In this document: positions 1-7,966 of the stretch, piece by piece | Position numbering within the stretch: position 1 is the stretch's first letter | How the letters are laid out: each line of letters begins with the position of its first letter | From: Paracoccaceae bacterium | GTDB taxonomy: Bacteria > Pseudomonadota > Alphaproteobacteria > Rhodobacterales > Rhodobacteraceae | Direction: 5' to 3' | DNA length: 64,000 bases | Assembly (NCBI GenBank): GCA_020622085.1 | Contig: JAHRYM010000001.1 | Location: 2,149,620 to 2,213,619, forward strand | Notes under the pieces: model-generated | Databases searched by the model: none | What the model saw: the letters and a program-made list of their open reading frames with translations, nothing else | Told to the model about the DNA's origin: nothing | Position numbers and translations under genes: made by a program

Positions 1-794
1 ATTCAAGGTTGCCAAATGGGAGGCAACCTTGATCCGCACGGCTCTGACTGACACTCAATGGGAAATCATCGCCCCGCACTGTCTTGGCCGGGAATGTGAT
101 CCCGGCCGCACCGGGCCCGACCCCCGGTTGTTCGTGGAGGCGGTGCTTTGGATTGCGCGCACGGGCTGCCCCTGGCGGGATCTTCCGGCGGAGTTCGGCG
201 GCTGGAACACGGTATTCAAACGCTTCCGCAGATGGGTCAAGGCGGATGCATTCTATCGTATGTTCAGGGCCTTGGCCGAGGATGCGGATTTCGAATACGT
301 CATGATCGACGGCACCATTACCAAAGTCCACCGGCATGGACAGGGCGCAAAAGGGGGGCTCAAGGCCAGGCCATCGGGCGTTCTCGCGGCGGTATGGCAA
401 GCAAGATCATGGCCTTGACGGATGCTTTGGGCAACCTGATCGACTTTCGGCTTCTGCCCGGACAGGCGCATGATCTACGCGGCACCGCGGCCCTGATCGA
501 TGGCTTGTCTTGCCGCCACCTTCTCGCAGACCGCGCCTTTGACGCAAACTGGCTGCGCGAGGCCTTGTCTGCGGCGAAGATCAAGGCGGTCATCCCGCCC
601 AAATCCAACCGTCGGTTTCCAGCCGAATTCGACAAGGAAACCTGCAAATGGCGGCACCTGATTGAGAACTTCTTCCAAAAGATCAAGGAATACAGAGGCA
701 TCGCCACCCGATTTTGCAAAACAGACACAAGCTACAACGCTCTCATCTCCATCGCCGCCACCGTCATCCGATTGAAATGAACGTCAACAGGCCC
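1..794 (+). mobile_element. IS5-family (IS427-group) insertion sequence, copy A, left end outside the window
   Basis: This is the same element as the complete copy at 44941-45777; position 1 here matches 44984 there, so 43 bases including the left inverted repeat lie outside the window. The right inverted repeat AACGTCAACAGGCCC is at 780-794 and is followed by TA, the usual target duplication of the group. No difference from copy B is apparent, so transposition or duplication was recent. It sits at the left edge of the satellite-like island and may have truncated it. Confidence 0.93.
29..780 (+). CDS. IS5-family transposase made by programmed -1 frameshift, copy A
   Basis: DDE transposase encoded in two overlapping frames. 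The upstream frame (29-418) carries the N-terminal DUF4096-like part and the first catalytic Asp (MIDGT). The downstream frame, ending at 780, carries the second Asp (LLADRAFD) and the Glu region (KEYRGIATRFCKT). The frames join at the slippery run AAAAGGGGGG (349-358), where a -1 shift gives a product of about 250 residues. This arrangement is standard for the IS427 group, so the two frames are one gene and not a broken one. ATG at 32 codons downstream of the upstream GTG/TTG-type starts was not preferred; the exact start is uncertain. Confidence 0.85.
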
Positions 795-1013
795 TAGTTC
801 GCCGCTAAAGATGCGTGGACTCATTGAAGCTGGCAGTGTCGAAGACCCCCCTGCACATGCGGTCGCTACCGTGCTTTATCAGAACGGCGGGGCAATAGTG
901 GAGGGTTTCAGGCTCGACTTTCTCGACCCAGCTTCGCCGATGAATATCAGGCTAGAAGCTTCGACCTCGCACAAGCTACTTGCGGGCGGCGATCATACAA
1001 GTTGGCAGACCCC

Positions 1014-2243
1014 CTAGTGACGTTGCAGTAGCACGATCCGGTTCGTGTTGGTGCCCTTCGCCCCGTTGTCCACACCCCAACAGTTCGCCGTCTTGGTGAA
1101 CTCTTGGTCATTGATCATAACGCCCAGCCGCTCGAATGGCAGGCCATCGGCAGCCTTCCAGACGAGCCGCTCAAGCAGCACCTTTCCGTTGCGGACCTCG
1201 CCAACCTCGAACGCGACATAGCCGCCGGGCCGAAGGATTCGGGCTTGTTCTTCAAGGACACGATGAACCATCGCCGTCCAAGCCTCTTCGGTCTTGTGCA
1301 TGTCGATAGCGACCGAGGCAGGGTCGATCCCTGCGAACCAGCAGCGCAACCAGTTGTCCGCTGCATACTGCACAATGTCGAGGAACGGGGGCGAGGTTAC
1401 GGTGAGGTCAACGGAGGCGTCCGCGATGCCCGGCACGGACCATGCGGCACCTGTGTGCAGGCTAGACCGCACCTGACTTGGCGCACTGCCGTCCTTCAGA
1501 AGGGTCTTGGACTTCTTGAGTATGACCGCCGCAACGTCGCGCTCGGGGGGCTCGACCCCTAGCTTCTCGTTAATCTTGAGCTGTGCCTTGATCGAAACCG
1601 CTTGGTTCGGCGGCATGGAACGCCCCGAAAAGAATCCCGGCGAATGGCCGGAAAGACGGTTGATCGCGACCATCCGAATCCAGTCGGCCACCGGATCAAC
1701 GTCGTCTGCCCCAAGCGGTGCATGTTCCGCGAGCCAAAGACGCAGTGCCTCTAGCTTCTTGAGAGTGGCCGGGTGGTAGAAGGCCAACAAGTCGTCCCGC
1801 TCAATCTCGCCCCGCGACCAGTCAATGCCTTTCAGCGTCGCCGCCACTGCGTTGAGCGAAATGGGGCGAAGCCGGGGACGCGATAGGAGGGTGGAAAGCG
1901 GGTTGACGTCATTGCCGAACGCCTGCCGCCCCATGAGGGCAGCCTGCACAGGGGTTGTCCCCCGCCCCATGAAGGGGTCGAAAACCACATCGCCGGGTTT
2001 GGTAAGCCGACCGATGAAGAATTCCGGCAACTGCGCCTTGAAGCAGGCGCGATAGGAGACCTCATGGATCGAGTGCGCCTGCCGCTGGCCCGCTGTCCAG
2101 AATTCGTTGATCAGGTAGGGGATGCCCTCGACTGCCTCGGTCACGGTCGGCTGGCCGAAGTCGTCGAACCCTCGCAGGTCGTCCATGAAGGTTTCGGACG
2201 TCGCAGCGAACTGCACCTGATCAAACATCGAAAGCTGGTTCAT
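1014..2243 (-). CDS. site-specific DNA methyltransferase, N4-cytosine/N6-adenine type
   Basis: A 409-residue SAM-dependent DNA methyltransferase. Motif I is DPFMGRGTT near residue 88, where SAM binds. Motif IV is TSPPF near residue 290; this form is commonest in N4-cytosine enzymes, so amino methylation of C or A is expected and the target is unknown. The reading frame stays open upstream to 2510, but family similarity begins at the ATG at 2243 (MNQLSMFDQ), which I take as the start. No restriction endonuclease lies beside it, so it is an orphan enzyme that could protect the mobile element from host restriction or act as cargo. It is transcribed away from the DUF3489 gene at 2451. Confidence 0.85.
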   Translation of the reverse strand: MNQLSMFDQVQFAATSETFMDDLRGFDDFGQPTVTEAVEGIPYLINEFWTAGQRQAHSIHEVSYRACFKAQLPEFFIGRLTKPGDVVFDPFMGRGTTPVQAALMGRQAFGNDVNPLSTLLSRPRLRPISLNAVAATLKGIDWSRGEIERDDLLAFYHPATLKKLEALRLWLAEHAPLGADDVDPVADWIRMVAINRLSGHSPGFFSGRSMPPNQAVSIKAQLKINEKLGVEPPERDVAAVILKKSKTLLKDGSAPSQVRSSLHTGAAWSVPGIADASVDLTVTSPPFLDIVQYAADNWLRCWFAGIDPASVAIDMHKTEEAWTAMVHRVLEEQARILRPGGYVAFEVGEVRNGKVLLERLVWKAADGLPFERLGVMINDQEFTKTANCWGVDNGAKGTNTNRIVLLQRH

Positions 2244-2450
2244 TGGCGATTCCCGGTCGTTCCTGATCTGTCTTATCTCACCTCGCCGCCAAGTACAAGG
2301 TCTAGTCGGTGATCGCGGCAAGGTTAGCAGGGGTAGGCCGAAAAAGAAACCGCGACCAGAACAATCTGCGGTTGATCGCCGCCGTGGGCGGGTACTAGTG
2401 AACGTGTCGTTCCGGGATTGTTCCCGTGACCCATCAACGGAGTGACACAG

Positions 2451-3089
2451 ATGACCGACACCAAGAAAATCACCGCCGCCGAACACCACCTGCTCGTGGC
2501 CTTCGCCCATTGCGAGAACACACCCCTGAACGGCGCGCCGATGCAGGCGCAGCAGCCGTCCGACCTATCCACTTGGGTTTGGCTCGACGACCGCAAGGTA
2601 GGCGACATGACGACGGCGCAGAAGAAAGGTGTTCTCGCCTCGCTGGTGAAAAAAGGCCTCGTGACCGTGACGCCCGACAGCGACGGCGACCTGATCGGCT
2701 GGACGGATGCCGGGTTCGCCCGGCTGAAAACGATCCTGGGCCAACCGCTGCCCGCGCTGACGGCCCAGAAGGCCACGCAGAAGCCCACCAAGGGCAAGCC
2801 TGCCAAGGCCGCTGCACCTGCGCCCAAGGCCGCCCGCAAGCCCGGCATGGACGTGATCTTGTTCCTGCCCGCCGACGCCCAGAAAGAGCCGCGCCCCGGC
2901 ACTAAGCGCGCGGCCATCCTCGACATGCTGCGCAAGCCCGCAGGCACCACGGTCGAAGAAATCGCGGCGGCTACTGGCTGGTCCCGTGCGGTCGCCCAAA
3001 GCGGCCTCTATGTCGATGTGAAGGGCAGCGGCTGGGGCGTGGAGCGGCGTGAAGGTCGGCTGCACCTGCTGCCCGAAGGGGCGAAGTGA
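2451..3089 (+). CDS. DUF3489 domain protein (winged-helix-like)
   Basis: A 212-residue protein of unknown function. The N-terminal ~110 residues form one domain that contains a GW(T/D)D(A/R)G-like segment. A linker rich in Ala, Lys and Pro follows (about residues 110-140), then a C-terminal DUF3489-type segment TKRAAILDMLRKPAGTTVEEI that looks like a winged helix. Such proteins are frequent on alphaproteobacterial islands. The ATG at 2451 has GGAG eight bases upstream; a GTG at 2442 is the alternative. The stop overlaps the next start (TGATG at 3087-3091), so the small downstream genes are translationally coupled to it. Confidence 0.75.
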   Translation: MTDTKKITAAEHHLLVAFAHCENTPLNGAPMQAQQPSDLSTWVWLDDRKVGDMTTAQKKGVLASLVKKGLVTVTPDSDGDLIGWTDAGFARLKTILGQPLPALTAQKATQKPTKGKPAKAAAPAPKAARKPGMDVILFLPADAQKEPRPGTKRAAILDMLRKPAGTTVEEIAAATGWSRAVAQSGLYVDVKGSGWGVERREGRLHLLPEGAK

Positions 3090-3256
3090 TGCTTTGGTGG
3101 CGGCACCCTGTGCCGTCCCACCGCCCTTACCCGCTCGTGCTGCGCCAGGAATGGCGCTGCGACATTCCGAACCCGAGGCTGGGCCGGAAGCGCGCCCTCG
3201 CCATCTTGGCCGCCGCGAAGCCGACGGCTCGACCGAAGCCATGGAGAGCAGCATGA
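3089..3256 (+). CDS. small basic protein, coupled to the DUF3489 gene
   Basis: A 55-residue frame beginning MLWWRHPVPS and ending KPWRAA. Its start overlaps the preceding stop (TGATG, 3087-3091) and its stop overlaps the next start (ATGA, 3253-3256). This perfect head-to-tail coupling is the main evidence that it is a real gene. The protein is rich in Arg, Trp and Pro (several WR and RP pairs) and has no domain I recognise. Small coupled frames of this kind are typical of phage and satellite operons. Confidence 0.5.
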   Translation: MLWWRHPVPSHRPYPLVLRQEWRCDIPNPRLGRKRALAILAAAKPTARPKPWRAA

Positions 3257-3435
3257 GACCCGTGGAAGACGTCGCGGACGCCGTGATCCTCCGGTGGCCT
3301 AAGCCCTTGCCGTCACCTGAGGCGAAGCCGACATGGAAGCAGCGCCTATCTTGGCTGGCCTTCCCGCTTTGGGCCTTGCGATTGTGCGCTGAGATGGTCG
3401 GATGGCTCGCCTTTTTCGGCTGGGCCACGATGTGA
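3253..3435 (+). CDS. small membrane protein
   Basis: A 60-residue protein starting MRPVEDVADA. Its C-terminal half has a hydrophobic stretch (roughly residues 30-60, rich in W, L, A and F) that could form one membrane-spanning helix. The ATG at 3253 overlaps the stop of the preceding small gene (ATGA) and has GGAGAG a few bases upstream; an in-frame ATG at 3241 is a weaker alternative. It is the last gene of the three-gene + strand unit, and the convergent terminator at 3446-3471 follows it. Function unknown. Confidence 0.5.
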   Translation: MRPVEDVADAVILRWPKPLPSPEAKPTWKQRLSWLAFPLWALRLCAEMVGWLAFFGWATM

Positions 3436-3437
3436 TG

Positions 3438-3471
3438 AAAAGGCGACGGCCGGTCCACCTAGACCGGCCGT
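3438..3471. terminator. bidirectional terminator between convergent genes
   Basis: A perfect 10-bp stem, ACGGCCGGTC (3446-3455) with GACCGGCCGT (3462-3471), and a 6-base loop. On the minus strand the stem is followed by GCCTTTTC, a short T-run. It lies exactly between the 3' ends of the + strand unit (ending 3435) and the - strand unit (ending 3479). Confidence 0.65.
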
Positions 3472-3478
3472 TACCATG

Positions 3479-3724
3479 TCACGCGGCCAGTGCCACCGTG
3501 CCGAATGCCAGCGCGTCGCTGATGTACTTGCGCAGGGCTTCCAACTCGCCTCGGATGTCTTCGTCGAGAACGACATACCTGAGTGCGCGCGTCTGCTGGT
3601 CTTCGCGCATGTCGATGGCGTGATCGCGGACCCGCAGCACCACCGAGCGATTGAAGGAACAAAGGTCCGGCTTGGTCGTCAGGATCGACGCGACGAGTGC
3701 AGATGTCTGGTCTCCGTCGGTCAT
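3479..3724 (-). CDS. hypothetical protein of the island
   Basis: An 81-residue acidic protein with no recognised domain. It starts MTDGDQTSALVASILTTK and has a central charged segment (REDQQTRALRYVVLDEDIRGE) followed by a predicted helix. It lies one base downstream of the gene at 3726-4001, so the two form a two-gene unit. Typical of unassigned genes on phages and satellites. Confidence 0.55.
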   Translation of the reverse strand: MTDGDQTSALVASILTTKPDLCSFNRSVVLRVRDHAIDMREDQQTRALRYVVLDEDIRGELEALRKYISDALAFGTVALAA

Positions 3725-3725
3725 C

Positions 3726-4001
3726 TTACAGCTCCTTCCGCGACAGATAGATTTCCTTCATGGCCGCGTCGGCCTTCAACCGCGGCAGAAGTTGCAAGGC
3801 CAGCTTCTCAGCCAAGAAGATTCCGTTCCGGTCGTTCGAGATCACGGCATGGGCCAGCTTGAGAGCGAGCCGCTTCGTGACCTTGCCACGGCAGCGCAGC
3901 GCAAGTTCGACTTCGAGCGCATTGCTGAGGTCATTCGTCTTGACCGGAAGCGTGGTAGGAACCGCCATGGGGCGGAAATGTGCAGTTTCGGCATGTTGCA
4001 T
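3726..4001 (-). CDS. hypothetical protein of the island
   Basis: A 91-residue protein with a Leu- and Lys-rich C-terminal half (LALRCRGKVTKRLALKLAHA and following) that could form amphipathic helices. No family recognised. It is the first gene of a two-gene minus-strand unit with 3479-3724 and diverges from the gene at 4021; the 19 bases between the two starts leave little room for separate promoters. Confidence 0.55.
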   Translation of the reverse strand: MQHAETAHFRPMAVPTTLPVKTNDLSNALEVELALRCRGKVTKRLALKLAHAVISNDRNGIFLAEKLALQLLPRLKADAAMKEIYLSRKEL

Positions 4002-4020
4002 CTTGGATGACTCCTTCGCG

Positions 4021-4566
4021 ATGCGGGTTTCTCAGTCTCGCCACATTCCTGATGAACATGGCGATGACCCCTTTTCGCACTTTGGAATCATGGAAGCTGT
4101 TGAGCAGAATCCCGACGATCTCAACGAGATCGCAGACGCCGCCCGAACGACCCACGGCGATGCCCGAGACGCTTGGCGCGTGATCGGTGAATGTCTCGCA
4201 GAAGGTGCGGACCTGCCCGATTGGGTGACGGGGTATTTGCAGGACGCATCCGCAAAGGTCGCGCGCATAGCGGCCCTCGACGAAGTTGCAACGGCGCTTG
4301 GCTTCTACCCGGAATCGGTTGACGTTCAGACCAAACCCAAAAAGGCGATGTGGGACAGCCTCACCGTGTTCTCGGTCATCGCAGGTTGGCGGCGCGAAGC
4401 GCGCAACGACGGAAAGAAGCTGTCTCTGGCTGACTGTTTCGAGCGGTATGTGATCGAACGCCTGAACGACCGCGACCACGAAGAAACGGTGAAGACGGCC
4501 TATTACCGAGGCAGGGCAATCGCCGAGGCGGAGATAGGCTTGCTTGATGCCCTTGAAGCGCGCTAG
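4021..4566 (+). CDS. hypothetical protein of the island
   Basis: A 181-residue soluble, mostly helical protein, unrecognised. The region from residue ~24 (MEAVEQNPDDLNEIADAART) to the end is acidic with evenly spaced charged residues. The ATG at 4021 gives the longest plausible protein; an in-frame ATG at 4090 has a better upstream purine-rich sequence (TTTGGAAT) and may be the true start. It is the only + strand gene between the terminase operon and the small minus-strand unit, and it converges on the terminase genes. Confidence 0.55.
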   Translation: MRVSQSRHIPDEHGDDPFSHFGIMEAVEQNPDDLNEIADAARTTHGDARDAWRVIGECLAEGADLPDWVTGYLQDASAKVARIAALDEVATALGFYPESVDVQTKPKKAMWDSLTVFSVIAGWRREARNDGKKLSLADCFERYVIERLNDRDHEETVKTAYYRGRAIAEAEIGLLDALEAR

Positions 4567-4675
4567 CGATAGGCGGTTCGACGGTCGCGCCCTACCAGCG
4601 GTGCGTAGCGGGCGGGAACCCCGCGCGCTGCGCGGCTCTCTGCGTCGCTTGCGGGGTTCATTGGGCGATGGCCCA

Positions 4676-4744
4676 TCAGGAAAACACGATCACCAAGAGC
4701 GCGACAACGATCCCTGCCACAATGGCGGATTCTGTCGGGGTCAA
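4676..4744 (-). CDS. possible 22-residue membrane peptide coupled to the terminase nuclease gene
   Basis: A TTG at 4744 overlaps the stop codon of the terminase nuclease gene (TTGA). It opens a 22-codon frame, MTPTESAIVAG followed by a run of V, A, L, I and F, ending at the stop 4676-4678. The peptide would be a single hydrophobic helix. The coupling and hydrophobic pattern suggest a real tiny gene (a phage-type membrane peptide), but the length gives little statistical support. Confidence 0.25.
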   Translation of the reverse strand: MTPTESAIVAGIVVALLVIVFS

Positions 4745-5469
4745 AACCAGCCGCGCAACTTGTGTTGCCCGACGACCTGCTGCCCGAGGTATTGGGTTGC
4801 GAACGCGCCGACGATCAGGGCAATGCCAAGGTCGCCGTGCCCTGCGGCAGAGCGGCTTTGGGTGATGATCTGGTTGCCTGCCGCTGTCGTCTGCGTCGTG
4901 AAGGATGCCAAATCCTGCTCGATCTCCGCCCGCAACGGCAGGTCATGCGCGAAGCGGATTTCCCCGGCAGCGAACAGGACGGCAAGGTTCTCGATCATGA
5001 AGGTTTTGCCCGCGTTGACGTATCGCCCCTTCCGCGTCCAATCCTGACCGCCCGTCATCTGCACGGCCTTGTGGTCGATGTTCTGATCCCAGAGCATGTC
5101 CGACACGACGCGCCCGATGGACGTGCCGTCGATTGCCAACTCCGACTTGCCGCCGAAGGGCGGCGCGTTGGTCAGCCGGATCAGGTGATCCACGACCGCG
5201 ACATAGGACACGCCCCGGAAGCGGTCGGCATAGACAACCGTTCGGTTGCGCGGCCCGACGATCACCGTGCCGTCGTCCACAATCGGCAACGCCTCGTCCT
5301 TGATCACGACCACGGCGGAATAGTCGTTCGCCTGCCCCAAGTCGGCGGCGATCTGGAAGCGGGAATGTCCAGTGACCCGAGGGATAGCGGGGTCTTCGTG
5401 TGTCTGATTGACCACGCGCCCGTCGGGCATATAGATCAGGTCGAGTTTGGGGATCACATGCGCGGACAT
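4741..5469 (-). CDS. terminase large subunit, nuclease half (separate gene)
   Basis: A 242-residue protein matching only the C-terminal RNase H-like nuclease of phage large terminases. Candidate metal-binding acidic residues are D43 (AADLGQANDYSA), D114 (AIDGTSIG) and D213 (GHGDLGIAL), in family order. The ATPase half is a separate upstream gene that overlaps it by 16 bases in another frame. An AGGAGG sequence (complement of 5477-5482) lies 7 bases before the ATG, inside the end of the ATPase gene, so this half has its own ribosome binding site. It would cut concatemeric DNA during packaging. A split by frameshift in an ancestral single gene is possible, but the strong binding site suggests a stable two-gene form. 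Confidence 0.82.
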   Translation of the reverse strand: MSAHVIPKLDLIYMPDGRVVNQTHEDPAIPRVTGHSRFQIAADLGQANDYSAVVVIKDEALPIVDDGTVIVGPRNRTVVYADRFRGVSYVAVVDHLIRLTNAPPFGGKSELAIDGTSIGRVVSDMLWDQNIDHKAVQMTGGQDWTRKGRYVNAGKTFMIENLAVLFAAGEIRFAHDLPLRAEIEQDLASFTTQTTAAGNQIITQSRSAAGHGDLGIALIVGAFATQYLGQQVVGQHKLRGWF

Positions 5470-6239
5470 ATCGCGTCCTCCTGCGGATTGGTGGCCTGCT
5501 CGATGGCCGAAAGATCGAAGTAGCTGGTGCCGTCGCTCAGGAATTCCCCAAGCACCTCCTGACGGAAGCGCGTGGCCGAAAGCTGCTGCCGCAGCCGTTC
5601 GACGCGCGAGGCAAGCCGGGGGATCGACGTGCCGGGCACGGTGATGCGGTGGATGCCGTCATTCGGCTTCCGTTCGAGGAATAGGCGGGCGAAGAAGTTG
5701 TTTCGGCCAGCAGGGGTGGACGCGTAAACCACAACCCCGTCGTCGGTGAGCATCGGCAGCAGAGCGGTGATGATGGATTCATCGTCCTGAATCCAAGCGG
5801 CTTCATCGACCAGCAAGCGCGAAGCCGTGTAACCCCGGATCGTCGCGCCCGACGCGGGCACAGCGATGAACCTGCCACCCGTGTTGCACTCGATCTCGGA
5901 TTGCGTCCCGCGTTCCACGATCAGGTCGGTGGCGCGCAGGTAGAGTTGCACCTTCCGCGTCAGTTCGCGCACCTGCCGTTCCGCAGGGCACAAGGCAATC
6001 GTCGTGCCGCCCGCCTGCAACTCCCGCACCCCCATCGCGGCCAGCGTCGAGGATTTGCCCGCCTGACGGCAGATGTTGAGGGCGAGGGTCGATGCCGTCG
6101 AAGTCAGCGCCTCGACCTGATACCACTCGGCTTCGGTCGCAGAAGGCACCTCCTGACGCAGGAAGTGCAGCATCTGCGCGCCGGGGTCGAGGTCGCGTTC
6201 GACCTGTTCGCACCATTGCCGGAAACCGTCAAATGCCAA
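5454..6239 (-). CDS. terminase large subunit, ATPase half (separate gene)
   Basis: A 261-residue packaging motor ATPase. It has a Walker A-like CRQAGKSS (residues 57-64), Walker B LLVDEAAW (142-149) and a coupling motif ASTPAGRNN near residue 173. The protein ends about where the linker to the nuclease begins in one-piece terminases. It overlaps the small terminase gene upstream by 11 bases and the nuclease gene downstream by 16 bases, so the three are co-translated. Together they would recognise, translocate and cut the DNA to be packaged. Confidence 0.87.
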   Translation of the reverse strand: MAFDGFRQWCEQVERDLDPGAQMLHFLRQEVPSATEAEWYQVEALTSTASTLALNICRQAGKSSTLAAMGVRELQAGGTTIALCPAERQVRELTRKVQLYLRATDLIVERGTQSEIECNTGGRFIAVPASGATIRGYTASRLLVDEAAWIQDDESIITALLPMLTDDGVVVYASTPAGRNNFFARLFLERKPNDGIHRITVPGTSIPRLASRVERLRQQLSATRFRQEVLGEFLSDGTSYFDLSAIEQATNPQEDAICPRM

Positions 6240-6807
6240 CGCCCGCGTCCTCCCGCGTCACCGACAGGACGTGATGGCGCATCCGCCGCAGGAGCGGTTC
6301 GCGGGCCGCAGGCACCTCGTCGCATACCTCTTGCAGGATGGCGCGCAGCGTCACCCATTCCTTGCTCTCGGCAAGCGTGACGTTGACGGTCAGGGCGGTG
6401 GCGAGCTTGCCCTGCATGGTGGCAATGTCGCGCAACACCTTGCGCAATCCCTCCATCGCAGCCAGGGCGAAAGCGTCGTCCTCGTTCGCCTCGGCCTTGG
6501 TGATCAGCTTTTCCACCCGACGAGCCAAAGACTCGTAGGTGTTGCTGACGTCCATCCGATCTTGGTTGATCACCTCAGTGTCCGCCTCGACCTGACGGAT
6601 ACGCTGCTCCGCCATGATCGAGCGGCGCATTTCCTCGGTGATCTTGCTGTCCCGATAGCGTTGGATGGTCGTGTAATCGACGCCGATCCGCTTCGCGATT
6701 TCGGTCAGGGTGCGCCGCCCAAGCACAATGTCTTTGATGATCTCCTGCTTGTCGGGGCGCATGTCGATGACCGCGCGCCGACCGCTGTTCTTGTTGCCGC
6801 CTTGCAT
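6229..6807 (-). CDS. terminase small subunit-like DNA-binding protein
   Basis: A 192-residue protein placed directly before the ATPase half of the terminase. A helix-turn-helix near residues 15-50 (RRTLTEIAKRIGVDYTTIQRY) would bind the packaging site; a long charged helical region follows, as in small terminases that form rings. The frame is open upstream to 6906, but the ATG at 6807 has GGAG about ten bases before it and is preferred. Assignment rests on the HTH and gene order and not on a strong family match, so a different DNA-binding role is possible. Confidence 0.7.
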   Translation of the reverse strand: MQGGNKNSGRRAVIDMRPDKQEIIKDIVLGRRTLTEIAKRIGVDYTTIQRYRDSKITEEMRRSIMAEQRIRQVEADTEVINQDRMDVSNTYESLARRVEKLITKAEANEDDAFALAAMEGLRKVLRDIATMQGKLATALTVNVTLAESKEWVTLRAILQEVCDEVPAAREPLLRRMRHHVLSVTREDAGVGI

Positions 6808-6808
6808 T

Positions 6809-7210
6809 TCAGGAGACTCCTGCGACTTGCGTTGCAGGGCGAATTGGCCGGGCGTTATCGTCCGCATACCAGAGGACGCGCGCCCGAAGCCGTTCCCATT
6901 CCGCAACGGAGAAGTCAGTCAGATGATCATGAACGCGATTTGCCGCCTTCACCCCCATGCCAGCCGCGAGCAGATCGCCGCGAACCTCGCCAAGCTGGAT
7001 GCCGTTGAGGTGCAGTTGCATCGCCTGAGCAAGGGCGTGGATCAGGGCGGTGGTCGTACTGACTGAGGCGTCGATCTTCTCGACCCCGAAGCGCGTCACG
7101 ACGGAAAGCCCATCGCGCAGGACAATGACCTCGTCCTCCACCCCCATGCCGATCACGGCACGGTAGGCGAAGTCGAGGCAAGCGCGGTCTTCACTGCTCG
7201 CTTTGGGCAT
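6809..7210 (-). CDS. hypothetical protein of the packaging operon
   Basis: A 133-residue protein without a recognised domain. It has an N-terminal acidic segment, a central helix-rich part (TTTALIHALAQAMQLHLNG) and a C-terminal segment with VAEWERLRARVLWYADD. It overlaps the upstream gene by 20 bases and ends one base before the start of the small terminase gene, so it is part of the same transcript. Confidence 0.6.
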   Translation of the reverse strand: MPKASSEDRACLDFAYRAVIGMGVEDEVIVLRDGLSVVTRFGVEKIDASVSTTTALIHALAQAMQLHLNGIQLGEVRGDLLAAGMGVKAANRVHDHLTDFSVAEWERLRARVLWYADDNARPIRPATQVAGVS

Positions 7211-7832
7211 TGGCCGCGGCCTCCATCATCTCGAACTTGGTGCGGGCATGGGGCGGCAGGTCGTCGAGGGAGTTGAAGGTGCGCACCCGGAATCCCTCGC
7301 GCTCCGCAGCAAGGCGGCGCTGCACGATGCCTTCGCCCGTCTGCATGTCGGCCCGCAGATAGCGCACCATTTCGTGGCGGTCGTCGAAGGTGAACACCTT
7401 GGACTGCATGACCTGCGGACGGTCGGTGTTGCGGATGGTCGGGTCGATGCCATCTTCCGCGATGATCAAGGGCACACCACGAGCGGCAGCGGCTGCTTTC
7501 GCCTCGCGGTATTTCTGCGGATTTCGGGCGCTTTCACGATCAAGGACGTAGGCGTTGCCGTTGTCGCCCTTGCCGGAGGCGAGGCGCACGGACCCATCCG
7601 GTTGTGCGACGAGGTTCAGGGTCTCGCGGCGGCGGTCACGCTCTTGCTGGTCCAGCTTCTCGAAGATGGTGTCCGCTTTGGCCGCGCGTTTGGCGTCCTG
7701 CACCTCATCCAGAAGACGGGTGTTGTGCTTGCGGATGCCGTCGAGGTCGGCTTGCTGCTTCTGCACGGTATCCGTGAGGGCCGTGACTTGCTCCATCAGA
7801 GCCTTGATTGCGGCGGTCGTATCATCAGGCAT
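7191..7832 (-). CDS. coiled-coil protein of the packaging operon
   Basis: A 213-residue soluble protein. Residues ~5-65 are a strong coiled coil (heptad-like ALMEQVTALTDTVQKQQ, LDEVQDAKRAAKADTIFEKL), followed by a globular part ending in a Gln-rich tail. This layout resembles phage scaffold or head-morphogenesis proteins, but no family is identified. The ATG at 7832 has AAAGGA upstream and is preferred to an earlier in-frame ATG at 7883. If it is a scaffold-like factor, it could redirect helper capsid assembly. Confidence 0.6.
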   Translation of the reverse strand: MPDDTTAAIKALMEQVTALTDTVQKQQADLDGIRKHNTRLLDEVQDAKRAAKADTIFEKLDQQERDRRRETLNLVAQPDGSVRLASGKGDNGNAYVLDRESARNPQKYREAKAAAAARGVPLIIAEDGIDPTIRNTDRPQVMQSKVFTFDDRHEMVRYLRADMQTGEGIVQRRLAAEREGFRVRTFNSLDDLPPHARTKFEMMEAAANAQSEQ

Positions 7833-7966
7833 TTGGTAGTCCTTTCCAAAGAAAAATGGGGCGCGGTTTGCGCCGTGCCCCAAGTAGTGTGGAAAGGGAG
7901 ACAGCGCCGCGTCTTACCCTGATTTTCGTGTCCGCTCGGGAGAGCCGCAATTCGAGAAGCAGGTAA

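Noticed and set aside
811-1017. 68-residue + strand open frame after the IS5 copy
   Set aside because: No ribosome binding site, no family match, and it ends in the 3' end of the opposite methyltransferase gene.
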